NCBI GenBank assembly: GCA_910589115.1
Contig: CAJUSB010000009.1
Coordinates: forward strand, 1-49,361
Length of the DNA: 49,361 nt
Direction: 5' to 3'
From: an uncultured Clostridia bacterium
GTDB lineage: Bacteria; Bacillota; Clostridia; Oscillospirales; Butyricicoccaceae
The stretch's first letter is position 1. Every line of letters starts with the position of its first letter. The position numbers and the translations under genes are program-made. This document shows positions 32,701 through 39,626 of this stretch, piece by piece. Below the pieces are notes generated by a model, which saw only the letters and a list, made by a program, of their open reading frames with translations, was not told the origin of the DNA and did no database searches.

Positions 32701-35068
32701 GGATTTCCAGCCACGGCTTTTTCGTGTTAGTAAACACAAAACGCGCCGTTTCGTCGGGGTTCAGCTGGATGGTGCGGATCGCATCATCGACCAGATAGCC
32801 GTCGATGGTCAGCAGTTCCTTCACCTGATACGCGCCGGGTTCCAGATTGGAGAGATCGATCTCGCCGTTCACGTCGGTTGTGTATTCCTTGGAGAAGGTG
32901 CCGCCAACCTGCGATATCAAAAACTTGACGTTTGGCATCGGCTTCAGCGAGTCGGAATCGACTTTTACAAGGTACATGCCGGGCTTCATCTGGTTCATGA
33001 ACACCAGTTCCGGCACGTCGGTCTGGCCGACTTTCAATTCGATCTGCTGCGGCGTGGAATTGACAACGTGTTCCGCATCGGTCGCAATCTCCTTCACCAG
33101 ATAGGTTCCCGGCTTCAGCCCGGTAAGGTTGATCTCACCGTTCGCGTCAGTCTGCTTGCGCCCCAGAGAAGTGGCGTTGCAGAAAATCTCAAATGTGATA
33201 CCAGACAGGCGTTTGTTGGTCTTCTGGTCGAACTTGACGATTTTCAGCTTTAACTCTGCATAATCCTTCATTTCAACCGGAATCACGCGCTCTCCGGTTG
33301 CCATTTCATTGGGATTCACGTACTGGGTAACGACTTCATCCGTTTTCAGATATCCAGCTGGGGGCGTCTTCTCGCGGAAGGTATATGTCCCCTCAACCAG
33401 CTCGGTAATCGTGAACGTGCCGTCTTCTTTAGTCTCATAATCACCGATTTTCTGGTTGTTGCGGGACACCTCAATCACTGCCCCCGGAAGCGTTTCTCCG
33501 GTCACAGCGTCGCGCTTCACGAACAGAATCGAAGGCTTCCTGTGGTTCTGGAAAGTCAGAGTAATTGGGGTTGCTTTGCCGTCCCAGGAGAAGGTCCGCA
33601 CCGGGTTCGGGTCCTTCTCATAGCCGGGAGGCGGGGTGATTTCCGTCGCTTTCCAGCCGCCCTTTTTGTCTGCGGGAAGCTCAATGGTCGCAAGCCCATC
33701 ACCCAACGTTGTCGCCGAAGTCTTGAAACCGGATTCGATGTGTTCGACCTCAATCGTGCAGTCCGCAAGAGCTTCGCCGGTGTCTGCATCGATTTTCTTG
33801 AGAATCAACTCGCCGGGTTCCTCCGGTTCCACGGGGACATCCGGATCATTAGGATCGTCGGGGTCGTCGGGATCGTCCGGGTCATCCGGGTCGGGAACAT
33901 CCACATTACCCCATTTGATGGGCAGATGGTTGTTCGCGTCCTGCCACTGGGGGCCGCTAATCAAATATTTTTGATAGTCAGCGCTGGTTTCGTGGCCGCT
34001 GGCACGGCCTACAAAAATCTCGAACGACTCAACCGTTGCGGAAGCTTCCACATTGAAAACATAATCTGTTTCATTTTCGGCGGCTTCCTTCGGCACCCAT
34101 ACTTTAATAATGGAGTAATATTCGGAGCCGTTTGCGTTCGCATCAGTGGTCTGCGCAATCGGTTTTGTGCTGATTGGCGTGCCACTGTATTCGACCGGAT
34201 CGGCAGGGCTGGAATGATTATCATCTTTGATGATCTGGAGCAAAGTGCCCGGCAGATGATCAGACAGCCCAACATTCAGCGCGTTGCCCTGGCAAAAGGA
34301 TGCCGACGCAACCTTGATCTCCTGCGTGTAATATTCCGCGCCGTTGTAGGTGTCCGTATCCTCGGCGTTCAGGTCACTGCCGCCGCCGGTCGGTGACCAG
34401 TCGATTACGCCGGTCTGGTCATGCGACGCACCATGCCGCAAGTACATTCCTACATAATAATTGTGATCAATGGTATTCGCATAATTCAGCAGCGCTTTGA
34501 CCGCTGCCATCACCCGAGCGCCCTCTGTGCTGTAGGAGGAGGACACCTGAATTGCGTTGCCGCTGGTGAATGCCGTGCCGCTGACACTCAGCTGGCCGAG
34601 TGCCGCCCACATTGCGGTCTGGGTTGCGTAGCGGTATTCGTCCTCGGTCAGATCGCGGGGAACAGCCGGAAACTGGTTCAAAAAAGACTGCAATGTAAGA
34701 CGCCCGCTGCCACGCATAATGACTCCCACAGCTTTAGGGTTTTGCGTGTAACCGCTGCCTGCGTCCAGCTTGTAGGTATGGCGGTTCGTGGAAGGCGATA
34801 CTTCGTGGATACCGTGCTTGCCGTGATCCATGCAGTAACTTTGGAATTTCTGTCCATTTTCCTCCGCATAACACTCATGAATCGGCAGATTCACCCAAGT
34901 TCCGCCCTTATTTTCGCGCAAATAGCTTTGCTTGTCATTTTCATAAATAAGAGTTACTGAATCGCCGCCGCTGAATGCTGCCGCTTGCGGAAGCGCTCCA
35001 GCGAACGAACTGAACACCGTTGCCGCCGCCAAAACAGAAGACAGCAAACGCTTCAATTTGTGTTTCAT
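23705..35068 (-). CDS. Giant Cna-B repeat adhesin with thioester domain
   Basis: A secreted protein of about 3,787 aa. The ATG at 35068 has GGAAAGGAG upstream; the longer frame to 35146 is not used. Order: signal peptide (LKRLLSSVLAAATVFSSFAGA); thioester domain with Cys79 in QSYCMDHGK and Gln150 in YATQTAMWAALGQ; an Asp-Pro-rich linker; about 34 Cna-B/SpaA domains; and a final domain ending PLPRTGY. Most repeats keep the Lys-Glu-Asn isopeptide set (e.g. LIKKMD, VTEV, EFFNQP). Repeats 10-30 form seven A-B-C triplets, with an A-type unit following (repeat 31). No hydrophobic tail follows LPRTG. Likely role: covalent cell contact during mating; inferred. Confidence 0.92.
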   Translation of the reverse strand: MKHKLKRLLSSVLAAATVFSSFAGALPQAAAFSGGDSVTLIYENDKQSYLRENKGGTWVNLPIHECYAEENGQKFQSYCMDHGKHGIHEVSPSTNRHTYKLDAGSGYTQNPKAVGVIMRGSGRLTLQSFLNQFPAVPRDLTEDEYRYATQTAMWAALGQLSVSGTAFTSGNAIQVSSSYSTEGARVMAAVKALLNYANTIDHNYYVGMYLRHGASHDQTGVIDWSPTGGGSDLNAEDTDTYNGAEYYTQEIKVASASFCQGNALNVGLSDHLPGTLLQIIKDDNHSSPADPVEYSGTPISTKPIAQTTDANANGSEYYSIIKVWVPKEAAENETDYVFNVEASATVESFEIFVGRASGHETSADYQKYLISGPQWQDANNHLPIKWGNVDVPDPDDPDDPDDPDDPNDPDVPVEPEEPGELILKKIDADTGEALADCTIEVEHIESGFKTSATTLGDGLATIELPADKKGGWKATEITPPPGYEKDPNPVRTFSWDGKATPITLTFQNHRKPSILFVKRDAVTGETLPGAVIEVSRNNQKIGDYETKEDGTFTITELVEGTYTFREKTPPAGYLKTDEVVTQYVNPNEMATGERVIPVEMKDYAELKLKIVKFDQKTNKRLSGITFEIFCNATSLGRKQTDANGEINLTGLKPGTYLVKEIATDAEHVVNSTPQQIELKVGQTDVPELVFMNQMKPGMYLVKVDSDSLKPMPNVKFLISQVGGTFSKEYTTDVNGEIDLSNLEPGAYQVKELLTIDGYLVDDAIRTIQLNPDETARFVFTNTKKPWLEILKYDPDNDIYIPGATFKIARIEDGSHYLDRVTDQNGRILIENLEPGVYTVIEQAEPAHYVKNTLEYHVELFPGKGSKLVVNNYRKPNLQIVKTDAVTGRPLAGVTFTINEVDSSTLTTVITGADGTATVNDLNPGVYQITEKKVPDGYLIDEKPQLITLVPNETGVARFYNYPKPSLLIQKVDSVTGDPLKGAKFHIIYASNNTSSGEINDLGDYFTDANGQIKLEKVQDGWYKVTELEAPAGYSIKQPATQAAYIKAGGHKTFTFENVPLSAIVIKKVDADSGKALEGAWFRIRYLGGTSGTGGTTIGEYMTSSNGTIVKTGLKAGTYVIEEISAPEGYVINDSAQTVYISGKEQDVITVTFGNDKKGSLLIVKKDAATGKPLSDVEFQLTGSDGNVIGNSNGKYVTDSSGTIRVDGLEPGMTVIAKETRTRSGYVLDDVPQTIKIKANETMTLEFRNQPKGSLIIVKKDSVTGKPLPGAEFKITTASGELVPDNEGLTSTNGMYKTNANGQIVLLKLTPGTYVVTETKTVDGYELDTTSQTVVVAANDAQTLTFLNTPKGKLLIEKIDSVARSPIQGATFEIKGGNFPATSLTTNSSGQILLQDLTSGDYTIEEKRAPDGYLLNSSSRIARVEAGKTEKVTIENEPLGGLLIKKMSSTTKEPLSDVIFKVTRVDGTVVGTSNGEYRTDERGFIMIPDLDPGGYIVQEVKAKPGYLLDDTPKHIEIKDHRTYSLEFFNQPKGGLVIVKKDSITGEPLKGVEFKVTTSTGEVVDSNEGVTSSNGIYKTDENGVIEILKLKPATYIITETKTLEDYVLDEAPKTVVVNANDTQTITFTNTPKGCLLVKKIDSISHAPLSGVKFEVKGYDGCDYPAGTYTTDSNGTFKLAHIPSGCYSIIELQAKDGYRLDDTAKIVKVEAGKCKEVTFENEPLGGLLIKKMSATTKEPISDVLFSVTHADGTSIGVSNGQFRTNSEGYISIPDLQPGTYIVKELQAKSGFLLDDTPKTVTIKDHQTYILEVLNQPKGGLVIVKRDSQTGEPLEGVEFKVTTSTGEVVDSNEGLTTSNGIYRTDAQGEIVISKLKPDTYIVSEIKTLPDYVLDAPPQTVAVKSNDVQTLTFTNTKKGSLVISKVDSVTHDPIAGVRFEIKGSNGNAYSAGSATTDSHGLIRLDHIPSGDYTIVETQARDGYQLDSSIRTVNVTAGKTTEVTVENEPLGGLIIKKMDAATKEPLSDVTFKVSRTDGTVVGESNGEYRTDERGFIAIPELAPGSYVVQEVQAKPGYILDNTPKTIEIKNHKTYTLEFFNQPKGALVIVKTDSQTGEPLEGVEFKITTANGELVPNNGGLTSTNGIYRTDSNGEIVISKLKPGAYVVTETRTLDDYVLDAPPQTVVVEENDMQLLTFTNTKKGCLIIEKVDSVSKAPLSGVKFEIRGCNGNAYPADTYTTDGNGLIQIDHIPSGDYTITEKQAKDGYQLDSTAQIVNVEAGKIRKLTFENKPLGGLLIKKMDSVTKEPLSDVIFQITHADGTVVGNTNSKFRTDAHGYISLPDLAPGSYIVTEVQAKPGYLLDDSPQVITVKDHQTYVLEFFNQPKGNLVVVKKDSQTGEPLAGVEFKVTTASGEFVPNNEGQTSTNGIYRTDENGEFVINKLKPGVYTVTETRTLDDYVLDAAPQTVVIEANDMQVLTFTNTKKGCLIINKIDSVTHAPLADVRFEIKGCNGNPYPEGSFTTDSNGVIRIDHLPSGDYAVTETQAKDGYRLDNTVHTVNIEAGKTKEVTFDNEPLGGLIVKKMDSKTKEPLSDVLFKITRSDGTVFGESNGEYRTDEQGFIFIPDIQPGSYVIQEVQAKPGYLIDNTPKTIEIKDHRTYTIEFFNQPKGALVVVKKDAQTGEPLEGVEFKITTANGELVANDGGQTSTNGIYRTNAEGEIVINQLKPGAYVVTETRTLEDYILDAPPQTVVIEANDMQVLTFTNTRKGCLLIEKVDSVTKKPLDGVKFEIKGCNGNSYQGGEFTTDGNGVIQLDYLPSGDYTVVERQTKDGYRLDNTVQTVNVEAGKTRKLTFENEPLGGLLLKKMDSKTKEPLADVIFRIIHADGTTVGTTNSEFRTDEQGYISLPNLEPGSYIITEVQAKPGYLLDDTPKNITIKDHQTYTLEVFNTPKGGLLIVKKDSQTGEPLAGVEFKITTANGELVADNEGMTSTNGIYVTDEAGQIEISQLKPGTYTVTETRTLDDYVLDAAPQTVVVEANDQQTLTFTNTKKGCLIIKKIDSVTREPIDGVKFQIRGCNGNPYPESDHITDVNGVIRLDHLPDGDYTIAELQAKDGYRLDNTVKTIKMEAGKTQEITFENEPLGGLLIRKMDASTKEPISDVIFKITRPDGTFIGTSNGEYQTDEKGYISIPDLEPGTYIVSEVKAKTGYLLDATPKTIEVKDHQLYTLDFYNQPFGGLIVQKLDSVTKKPLQGVQFKITTADGTFVPANDGKTSSNGLYFTDANGQIVLPGLAPDTYVVTEVATIDGYTIDEASRSQTVVVNTDDTQTLYFYNAPASGLELIKVNESNQSERIPNVTFEIRRMDGGLVKTVTTDENGRVHVPLDAGDYYATEIKAGEGFKIDTTPHYFTVKDGETTMLTVTNKRFAGILLHKIDSVTGKGIYGVTFLLYDGNHNPVEQFVTDQDGYAYINTLNLSGKVYLKELENQGYIVDTQIKTVYVKPGETTEIEWKNTPITGQIQITKTSEDYNTMNGWAAGTPLPNVVFEIYDRANNLVDTIKTDKNGIASSRPLPLGRYSVKETQAAEFYGLNSTPIETEIEFAGQIVRLAMTNKAVYTNVSITKRGYTQVVPGQQIKYDITNIANNSTNSLTSFYWRDTLPTAAVRLDKIVTGTYNVQGNYKIVYKTNHSQDYLTLADNLSTMQSYVLDASPAALNLGSDECVTEFMVVFGVVPANFRMADAAQVICNVGSWLTGGSQFVNQADVGGMHNGQWIMATDRWVTTVYKPSEPLPRTGY
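25300..31300 (-). repeat. Higher-order 850-bp triplet repeats within the adhesin gene
   Basis: Three kinds of Cna-B unit alternate: A (TGEPLxGVEFKITTANGE), B (PLSGVKFEIKGCNGN) and C (TKEPLSDVIFKITHADGT). Landmarks of the A unit recur near 25314, 26163, 27012, 27864, 28709, 29560, 30408 and 31250, a spacing of about 842-852 nt. Neighbouring triplets are very similar and outer ones more diverged, as expected for growth by unequal crossing-over. The copy number may vary between strains. Confidence 0.85.
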
Positions 35069-35142
35069 TAAGTCTCCTTTCCTGAAACTGCGTGCAAAAA
35101 AGCCACCGGATTTTCCGATGGCCATTTCTGCACAGTGGATTG

Positions 35143-36225
35143 TCATCTCGTAGAGTTGGGATGCATCACTTCCTTTATAAAATTTATCTCGTCGAGGCTG
35201 TCCGGTTTCATTTTGGGATGCTCCTTCTTGAACCAGTTGGCCTCGTTGTGAGACGTGTCATAATGGGTCAGGTCAACCGTCAGCCATTCGCCGTCGCAGT
35301 AGACAATATTCCATGCGTGGTTGCCTGCGGCGCTGCCGACCGTGAGTACATCAAGCCCTGCCGCGCGTCCTATGCTTTTGAATGCTGCGGCATATCCGGA
35401 GCATACTGCCTTGCCGCCGTTTTCCATTGCCCTGCTCCACGAGTCGATATTTCTGTCGTAAGCATATTCCAACCGGTCACAGATGGTTTCCGCAAGGAAT
35501 TCCGCCTTTTCGCGGTCATTATCATAATTTTTTGACTGTTCAATCATCTTCTGGATATAAGGCCATTTCAGCACGCCGTCAGTGCGTGGGAAAGCGTACA
35601 CGTATGGCGAATTTTCTGAGATTTCATAGTTGTAGGACACTCCGCCGAGTGAGTGACAAACGTTTTTCATTTTTGTTGTAATGGCGGCTCCGCTAGACAG
35701 GCGAATCGGAAGTGATTCGTCTGCTTCGCGAAGATCGCGGTCAAAGGCTGCTGCCATTTCTTCTGCATTGATATAGGCGTGTCGTGCAGAGTCATAGAAC
35801 TCGCGGGTCAGCTCGGATGTGAAGACTGACGGGGTTGCTTTCTGCGAGTAGTCCTTGCTTTTGCTCGTCGACGCTGGCGTAACGGCGGACTGTGTGGGCT
35901 TTTCTGCTGTCGGCTGGGGTACTGTCGGGCGGCTTGCCGTGACCGCGACAGCGGGCTGTACCGCCTGCTGTGTGCCTGCTGTGCTGATCTGGACGCTGTC
36001 AGTTGCTTTGTCGTACTCCACGCCGAAACCGACCGCCTGACCGATATCGCGAAGCCGCACATAATTGTTTCCTGAGATTGCGTATGCGGTGCAGTAGACC
36101 GGTCGCCCGTTTACATAAATGCTCTGCATGGATGGCTGCGCCATCAGCCCTGCTGCGGCTGCGCCGGTTCCCCCGAACGCGATTGCGCCTGTCACCATTC
36201 CGGCTATAAATTCCTTCTTCAACAT
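35143..36225 (-). CDS. Secreted transglutaminase-like protein
   Basis: A 360-aa exported protein. An N-terminal signal or anchor segment (FIAGMVTGAIAFGGTGAAAAG) is followed by a copper-amine-oxidase-N-like domain (VNGRPVYCTAYAISGNNYVRLRDIG), a Pro/Thr/Ser linker, and a transglutaminase-like domain. The catalytic triad is visible: Cys275 in GGKAVCSGYAAAF, His303 in GNHAWNIV and Asp318 in WLTVDLTHYD. It may cross-link or cleave proteins on the cell surface. It lies between the sortase and the giant adhesin, in the same direction. GGAGG precedes the ATG. Protease or peptide cyclotransferase activity cannot be excluded for this fold. Confidence 0.87.
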   Translation of the reverse strand: MLKKEFIAGMVTGAIAFGGTGAAAAGLMAQPSMQSIYVNGRPVYCTAYAISGNNYVRLRDIGQAVGFGVEYDKATDSVQISTAGTQQAVQPAVAVTASRPTVPQPTAEKPTQSAVTPASTSKSKDYSQKATPSVFTSELTREFYDSARHAYINAEEMAAAFDRDLREADESLPIRLSSGAAITTKMKNVCHSLGGVSYNYEISENSPYVYAFPRTDGVLKWPYIQKMIEQSKNYDNDREKAEFLAETICDRLEYAYDRNIDSWSRAMENGGKAVCSGYAAAFKSIGRAAGLDVLTVGSAAGNHAWNIVYCDGEWLTVDLTHYDTSHNEANWFKKEHPKMKPDSLDEINFIKEVMHPNSTR

Positions 36226-36353
36226 GATTTTGTCCTCCTTTTTCGATATTGTATCGTAAGGTTTTTACAAGTACATGATACCGAAGAAGGCGGCATAAGT
36301 CGAGAAGAATTAGAAGCCGAAACGGAGAAGTTCAGCGCAGAAAACCAAGCAGA

Positions 36354-37250
36354 TTATACAATTTCAGTGCAAACAACGCACCAGCGATAATCGCGTTCGT
36401 CTTCCACGCACGTGTAGAGGGTCAACTTATTTTCTTTGGTCACGGCAAGCCCGCTTCGGTCATCTTCGCCGACCTTGGAAACGGAAACCACCTTGTATTC
36501 GCGCGTTCCAAGCTTCGTTTTCAGAACAACCTCGTCGCCGACCGCCAGCTTGTGCAGCTTATTGAAAGGCTGCACTTTTCCGCGATTGTGGCCAGCCAAA
36601 CCGACATTGCCGCTCCAAATGCTGCTGTCTGTAAAATGCCCGACGCCCTTACGAAGCGTATCACCATCCGTACCTTCATAAACCTTGACTGAAAGGTCGA
36701 TGGCAGGAATTTTCAGCGTTCCAAGATGCCCGCCGGAATAGTACATATCCGAAGTAACTTTGGTGAAACCGCTGGATGTGCTGGGCTGGGTGCTTGTAGT
36801 GAAGTTTGAGCCGCTGCCAGAGGACGAATTCCCAGAAGAAATCGTTCCAGAACCGGTTGTACTTCCAGGAACAGTGATACTGCTGGAACCCGTCGAGCCG
36901 ATCGCGCTGCCGCCCGTAGACGGCGGAAGAACAATCGCAGCATTCGAGCCGTTGATCGTGCTGCCGTCGGAAACCTGCATCCCCGGCGCAAGGTTGGGCG
37001 TGAGGTAGCTTCCCGTGTTCAGCGTGTTGCTCGCAGCGCTGCCAAACAGCGGCGGAATCTTTGCCGCATTTTTGCTGATATCCTCATTTTTCGCCGCGCC
37101 GCCGTCTGCGGTGATCGGCACCTCAATCGAGGTCGGTTTGCCGTAATTGGCACCTTCCGGCGCGTCAATCGAGAATTCCAGCGCTCCTGCGGACGGCACA
37201 AGCGCCAACGTCAGGCAGGCGAAAAGTGCGAGAAATTTAATCTTTTTCAA
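36354..37250 (-). CDS. Sortase (class D-like)
   Basis: A 298-aa sortase. It has a signal/anchor peptide (FLALFACLTLALVPSAGA), a long Gly/Ser/Thr linker to about residue 165, and a catalytic domain. His221 lies in GLAGHNRG, Cys281 in LTLYTCVED and Arg289 in RDYRWCVV. The TLYTC and AGHN motifs fit class D better than A or B. It starts with TTG at 37250, which overlaps the stop of the preceding gene (TTGA). It may process the LPRTG signal of the adhesin encoded further downstream. The long disordered stalk is unusual for a sortase and could carry the enzyme through the wall. Confidence 0.88.
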   Translation of the reverse strand: MKKIKFLALFACLTLALVPSAGALEFSIDAPEGANYGKPTSIEVPITADGGAAKNEDISKNAAKIPPLFGSAASNTLNTGSYLTPNLAPGMQVSDGSTINGSNAAIVLPPSTGGSAIGSTGSSSITVPGSTTGSGTISSGNSSSGSGSNFTTSTQPSTSSGFTKVTSDMYYSGGHLGTLKIPAIDLSVKVYEGTDGDTLRKGVGHFTDSSIWSGNVGLAGHNRGKVQPFNKLHKLAVGDEVVLKTKLGTREYKVVSVSKVGEDDRSGLAVTKENKLTLYTCVEDERDYRWCVVCTEIV

Positions 37251-38437
37251 TCTGAATCATCTCCATCCTCAGTCCGGTGTTTAATGAACAATGCAATTCC
37301 AAAGCCAATTCCTGCAAGCGCGACAACCAGCAGCGGCACCAGAATATACGCCCAGTTGAATGAAAACGAAGGGGCTTGAGATTCCTGCGTGGGATTGCTC
37401 GCAGGCGGTTCCAGAGCTGGGTTTTCCGGTTCTTCTGGGACAACTGGTTCAACCGGAGCCGTCGGTTCCGCTGGTTTCGTCGGCTCAGTCGATGGCCCCA
37501 TCAAATCGGTGGTATCGTTCGGGTCGGGCGTGTCATTAAAAATCGACATTCCTTCAAAAATCGCAACATAACGCACCCGATTCAACGCAATTCGGCTGAC
37601 CGTTCCCGTGTAATCTGCGGTCACGGTATAGCCTTTTACATAGGTGCTGGTCGCCGTTCCGGTGTAGGTCGCAACTGCTGTAAAACGGTCGCCCATCGCG
37701 TAGCCGTTCACGTTCGCTGTGTTGTCAGTCTGCCATTTGATGTCCGAAAGCGTCAGCGTTTTGCCGCCATCGTCAATGGTTTTGGGAATATTTTCGGTGT
37801 CCTGGCTGACTTGATTGGGGTAATTTCGCGTGACGGATACTTGTTTGGTAGATTTCCCATAGCCTGCCGTTTCGACCTGCACGGTATCCAGCTGAAGGTT
37901 CAGGATGCCGGAAAGCCCGTCATCCGTTACAAACTCTTTTTGTTCCGGAAGAAGCGCTAAAACGGACTCCATATCCTTCTTTTTGCTGTTCAGCGTTACG
38001 GATTCGGTATGCGTTCGTTCCTCATACTCCGGCAATTCCTGCTTCAACAGATCGACAAACGTATAGTAGAAACCGGCGTGTTCAAAGTCCGCGCGGGGAA
38101 TCCCTGCCGGATCTGCTTCTGGCGTAAGGTCGTAGATTTTACGGATTTCTGCGCCCTCGTCACGTACATCGATCGAGGTCGGATATACCGCTTTCGGCGT
38201 TGCCACAGGATTCTTTGTCTGGGTCGTGGTTATGTTTACTGTCGGGACAGCAGGCTCGTTCTCGGTCGAAGAACCAGGGTCGGCTTCACTCTTTGCCGCA
38301 CCCTCATCCGCCCCCGCTGCCGTGGTTTCCTCCGTGCCCTCGGTCGGAGTTTTAACGTCCGGGGCTGCAAGCGCGTTCGGCACCAGCATCGTTGCCAGCA
38401 TCAGCGCCGTCAGCCAAAATGCTAAGATTTTTCTCAT
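37247..38437 (-). CDS. Membrane-anchored surface protein
   Basis: A 396-aa type I membrane protein. It has a signal peptide (MRKILAFWLTALMLATMLVPNALA), an acidic Thr/Glu-rich region, a beta-rich middle with no recognised domain (VTLNSKKKDMESVLALLP, VSVTRNYPNQVSQDTE), a Pro-rich stalk, one membrane segment (WAYILVPLLVVALAGIGFGIALFI) and a short tail. The start at 38437 has AGAGGAC upstream. The stop overlaps the sortase start by 4 nt, so the two are translationally coupled. It may support the surface structure built from the downstream adhesin. Confidence 0.8.
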   Translation of the reverse strand: MRKILAFWLTALMLATMLVPNALAAPDVKTPTEGTEETTAAGADEGAAKSEADPGSSTENEPAVPTVNITTTQTKNPVATPKAVYPTSIDVRDEGAEIRKIYDLTPEADPAGIPRADFEHAGFYYTFVDLLKQELPEYEERTHTESVTLNSKKKDMESVLALLPEQKEFVTDDGLSGILNLQLDTVQVETAGYGKSTKQVSVTRNYPNQVSQDTENIPKTIDDGGKTLTLSDIKWQTDNTANVNGYAMGDRFTAVATYTGTATSTYVKGYTVTADYTGTVSRIALNRVRYVAIFEGMSIFNDTPDPNDTTDLMGPSTEPTKPAEPTAPVEPVVPEEPENPALEPPASNPTQESQAPSFSFNWAYILVPLLVVALAGIGFGIALFIKHRTEDGDDSD

Positions 38438-38468
38438 TTTGATTGTCCTCTCTACAAAAAATATTGGA

Positions 38469-39338
38469 TTATGCGTCCAAGTCATCAAACGAAATTTGGC
38501 CGGTCAACACACCGTCTTCCAGCCACCAGTGGAACACATCTTCTCCCGTCTGCCATTCTGTCGGAAGCCCTCGCGCCGTTCTCATTGCGAGCATCCGGTC
38601 AAAAGCCCGGATATATGCCTTTTGATATTGCGGATAACGGGCAAATTCTGCATATCGCCTTTGTGTCGGGGCGAGTGGGCATCCGATGCAGCCGACACGC
38701 CGGAAACCGTATTTATAAAGCGGATTTATTGGAATATGCTCGGCTTCAAGATACTCCCACACCTCGGCGTCTGTCCAGTCAATGATTGGATTGCAAATCC
38801 ACTGGCTCTTTATACTGCAATGCTCAATCATTCTCCGGTCATCGTTATCGTTCAGCAAGATTCGCTTTTCACGATTCCGGTGCGGTTTCTCAAATGCTGC
38901 ACGGCTATTCCGGCGTGCTGTGCTTTCCGCCCACCGGACGCCCGTAACCACAAACCGGTTTGCAATACCATGAGATTTCAATATCTCGCAGCAATATCGA
39001 GCCAGACGAGTTGGCGGGATGCATTTTTGCGGAATCAGGCTCCACATGGTCACAGGCACGCTCTTATAAACCGGCTTTTGGATCGCACATACAATCCCCT
39101 GTTCCTTGAGCTGGCGGAATGTTTCCCGGATGTGATAGACCGTTTCCGGTGCATCAGCGGTCGTGTGCTTATGCAGCACTTCATACCGGATTCCGGCCCT
39201 TTTTGCCAACGCAAGGCATAAATCCGAGTCCTTTCCACCTGAATTTGTGACAATCAGGGGCGCATCGTACATCCTCTCACTGTGAAGTGCGGCTTCCTGA
39301 AGACGTGCTATCGCTTTTCGTTCTTTGTCCTCATTCAC
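38469..39338 (-). CDS. PAPS-reductase-like PP-loop protein
   Basis: A 289-aa protein of the phosphoadenosine phosphosulfate reductase/DndC-like group. VTNSGGKDSDLCLALAKRAG is the PP-loop that binds the pyrophosphate of ATP, and RVGCIGCPLAPTQRRY with RYCCEILK supplies cysteines for a possible metal cluster. Related proteins in mobile elements may modify DNA or tRNA, or carry out sulfur chemistry; the substrate here is unknown. No dnd neighbours are present. GTG at 39338 overlaps the SpoVG stop (GTGA), so the two are coupled. Confidence 0.82.
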   Translation of the reverse strand: MNEDKERKAIARLQEAALHSERMYDAPLIVTNSGGKDSDLCLALAKRAGIRYEVLHKHTTADAPETVYHIRETFRQLKEQGIVCAIQKPVYKSVPVTMWSLIPQKCIPPTRLARYCCEILKSHGIANRFVVTGVRWAESTARRNSRAAFEKPHRNREKRILLNDNDDRRMIEHCSIKSQWICNPIIDWTDAEVWEYLEAEHIPINPLYKYGFRRVGCIGCPLAPTQRRYAEFARYPQYQKAYIRAFDRMLAMRTARGLPTEWQTGEDVFHWWLEDGVLTGQISFDDLDA

Positions 39339-39598
39339 TTGGACTCGGCTGCAACGGCTTCCGTGTAAGCATCCAGAACAGCCTGGTCGAACTCCTGCCG
39401 GAATTCTTTCGTGCTGGGATAGCAAACATCGCGGTACTCCTCGTCCACCTTCTTCGACGGCATGGACACAAAAACCGTCTTGCTGCCCTCGATCACTTTC
39501 ACGCCGCGGATGATAAAACAATCCTCCAGACAGACGGATGCGGTCGCCAGCAGTGCGCTGGGCTTCTTAGGCAGATAGATTTTGACATCGATATTCAT
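39335..39598 (-). CDS. spoVG: SpoVG family protein
   Basis: An 87-aa protein beginning MNIDVKIYLPKKPSALLATA, with the family core DCFIIRGVKVIEGSKTVFVSMPSKK and the helix TKEFRQEFDQAVLDAY. SpoVG is a small RNA/DNA-binding regulator in Bacillota; copies are often carried by mobile elements. The start at 39598 has GGGAG 8 nt upstream. It overlaps the next gene by 4 nt. Confidence 0.85.
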   Translation of the reverse strand: MNIDVKIYLPKKPSALLATASVCLEDCFIIRGVKVIEGSKTVFVSMPSKKVDEEYRDVCYPSTKEFRQEFDQAVLDAYTEAVAAESK

Positions 39599-39626
39599 GG
39601 ATTTTCTCCCTTCAAAAATATGTATT

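Noticed and set aside
36239..36380. A plus-strand stretch reading EEGGISREELEAETEKFSAE between the transglutaminase and sortase genes
   Set aside because: Protein-like over about 35 codons, but without a start and overlapping the sortase end; may be chance.
38226..39221. A 331-codon plus-strand frame opposite the PAPS-reductase-like gene
   Set aside because: Antisense to two well-supported genes, with no ribosome site or motif.
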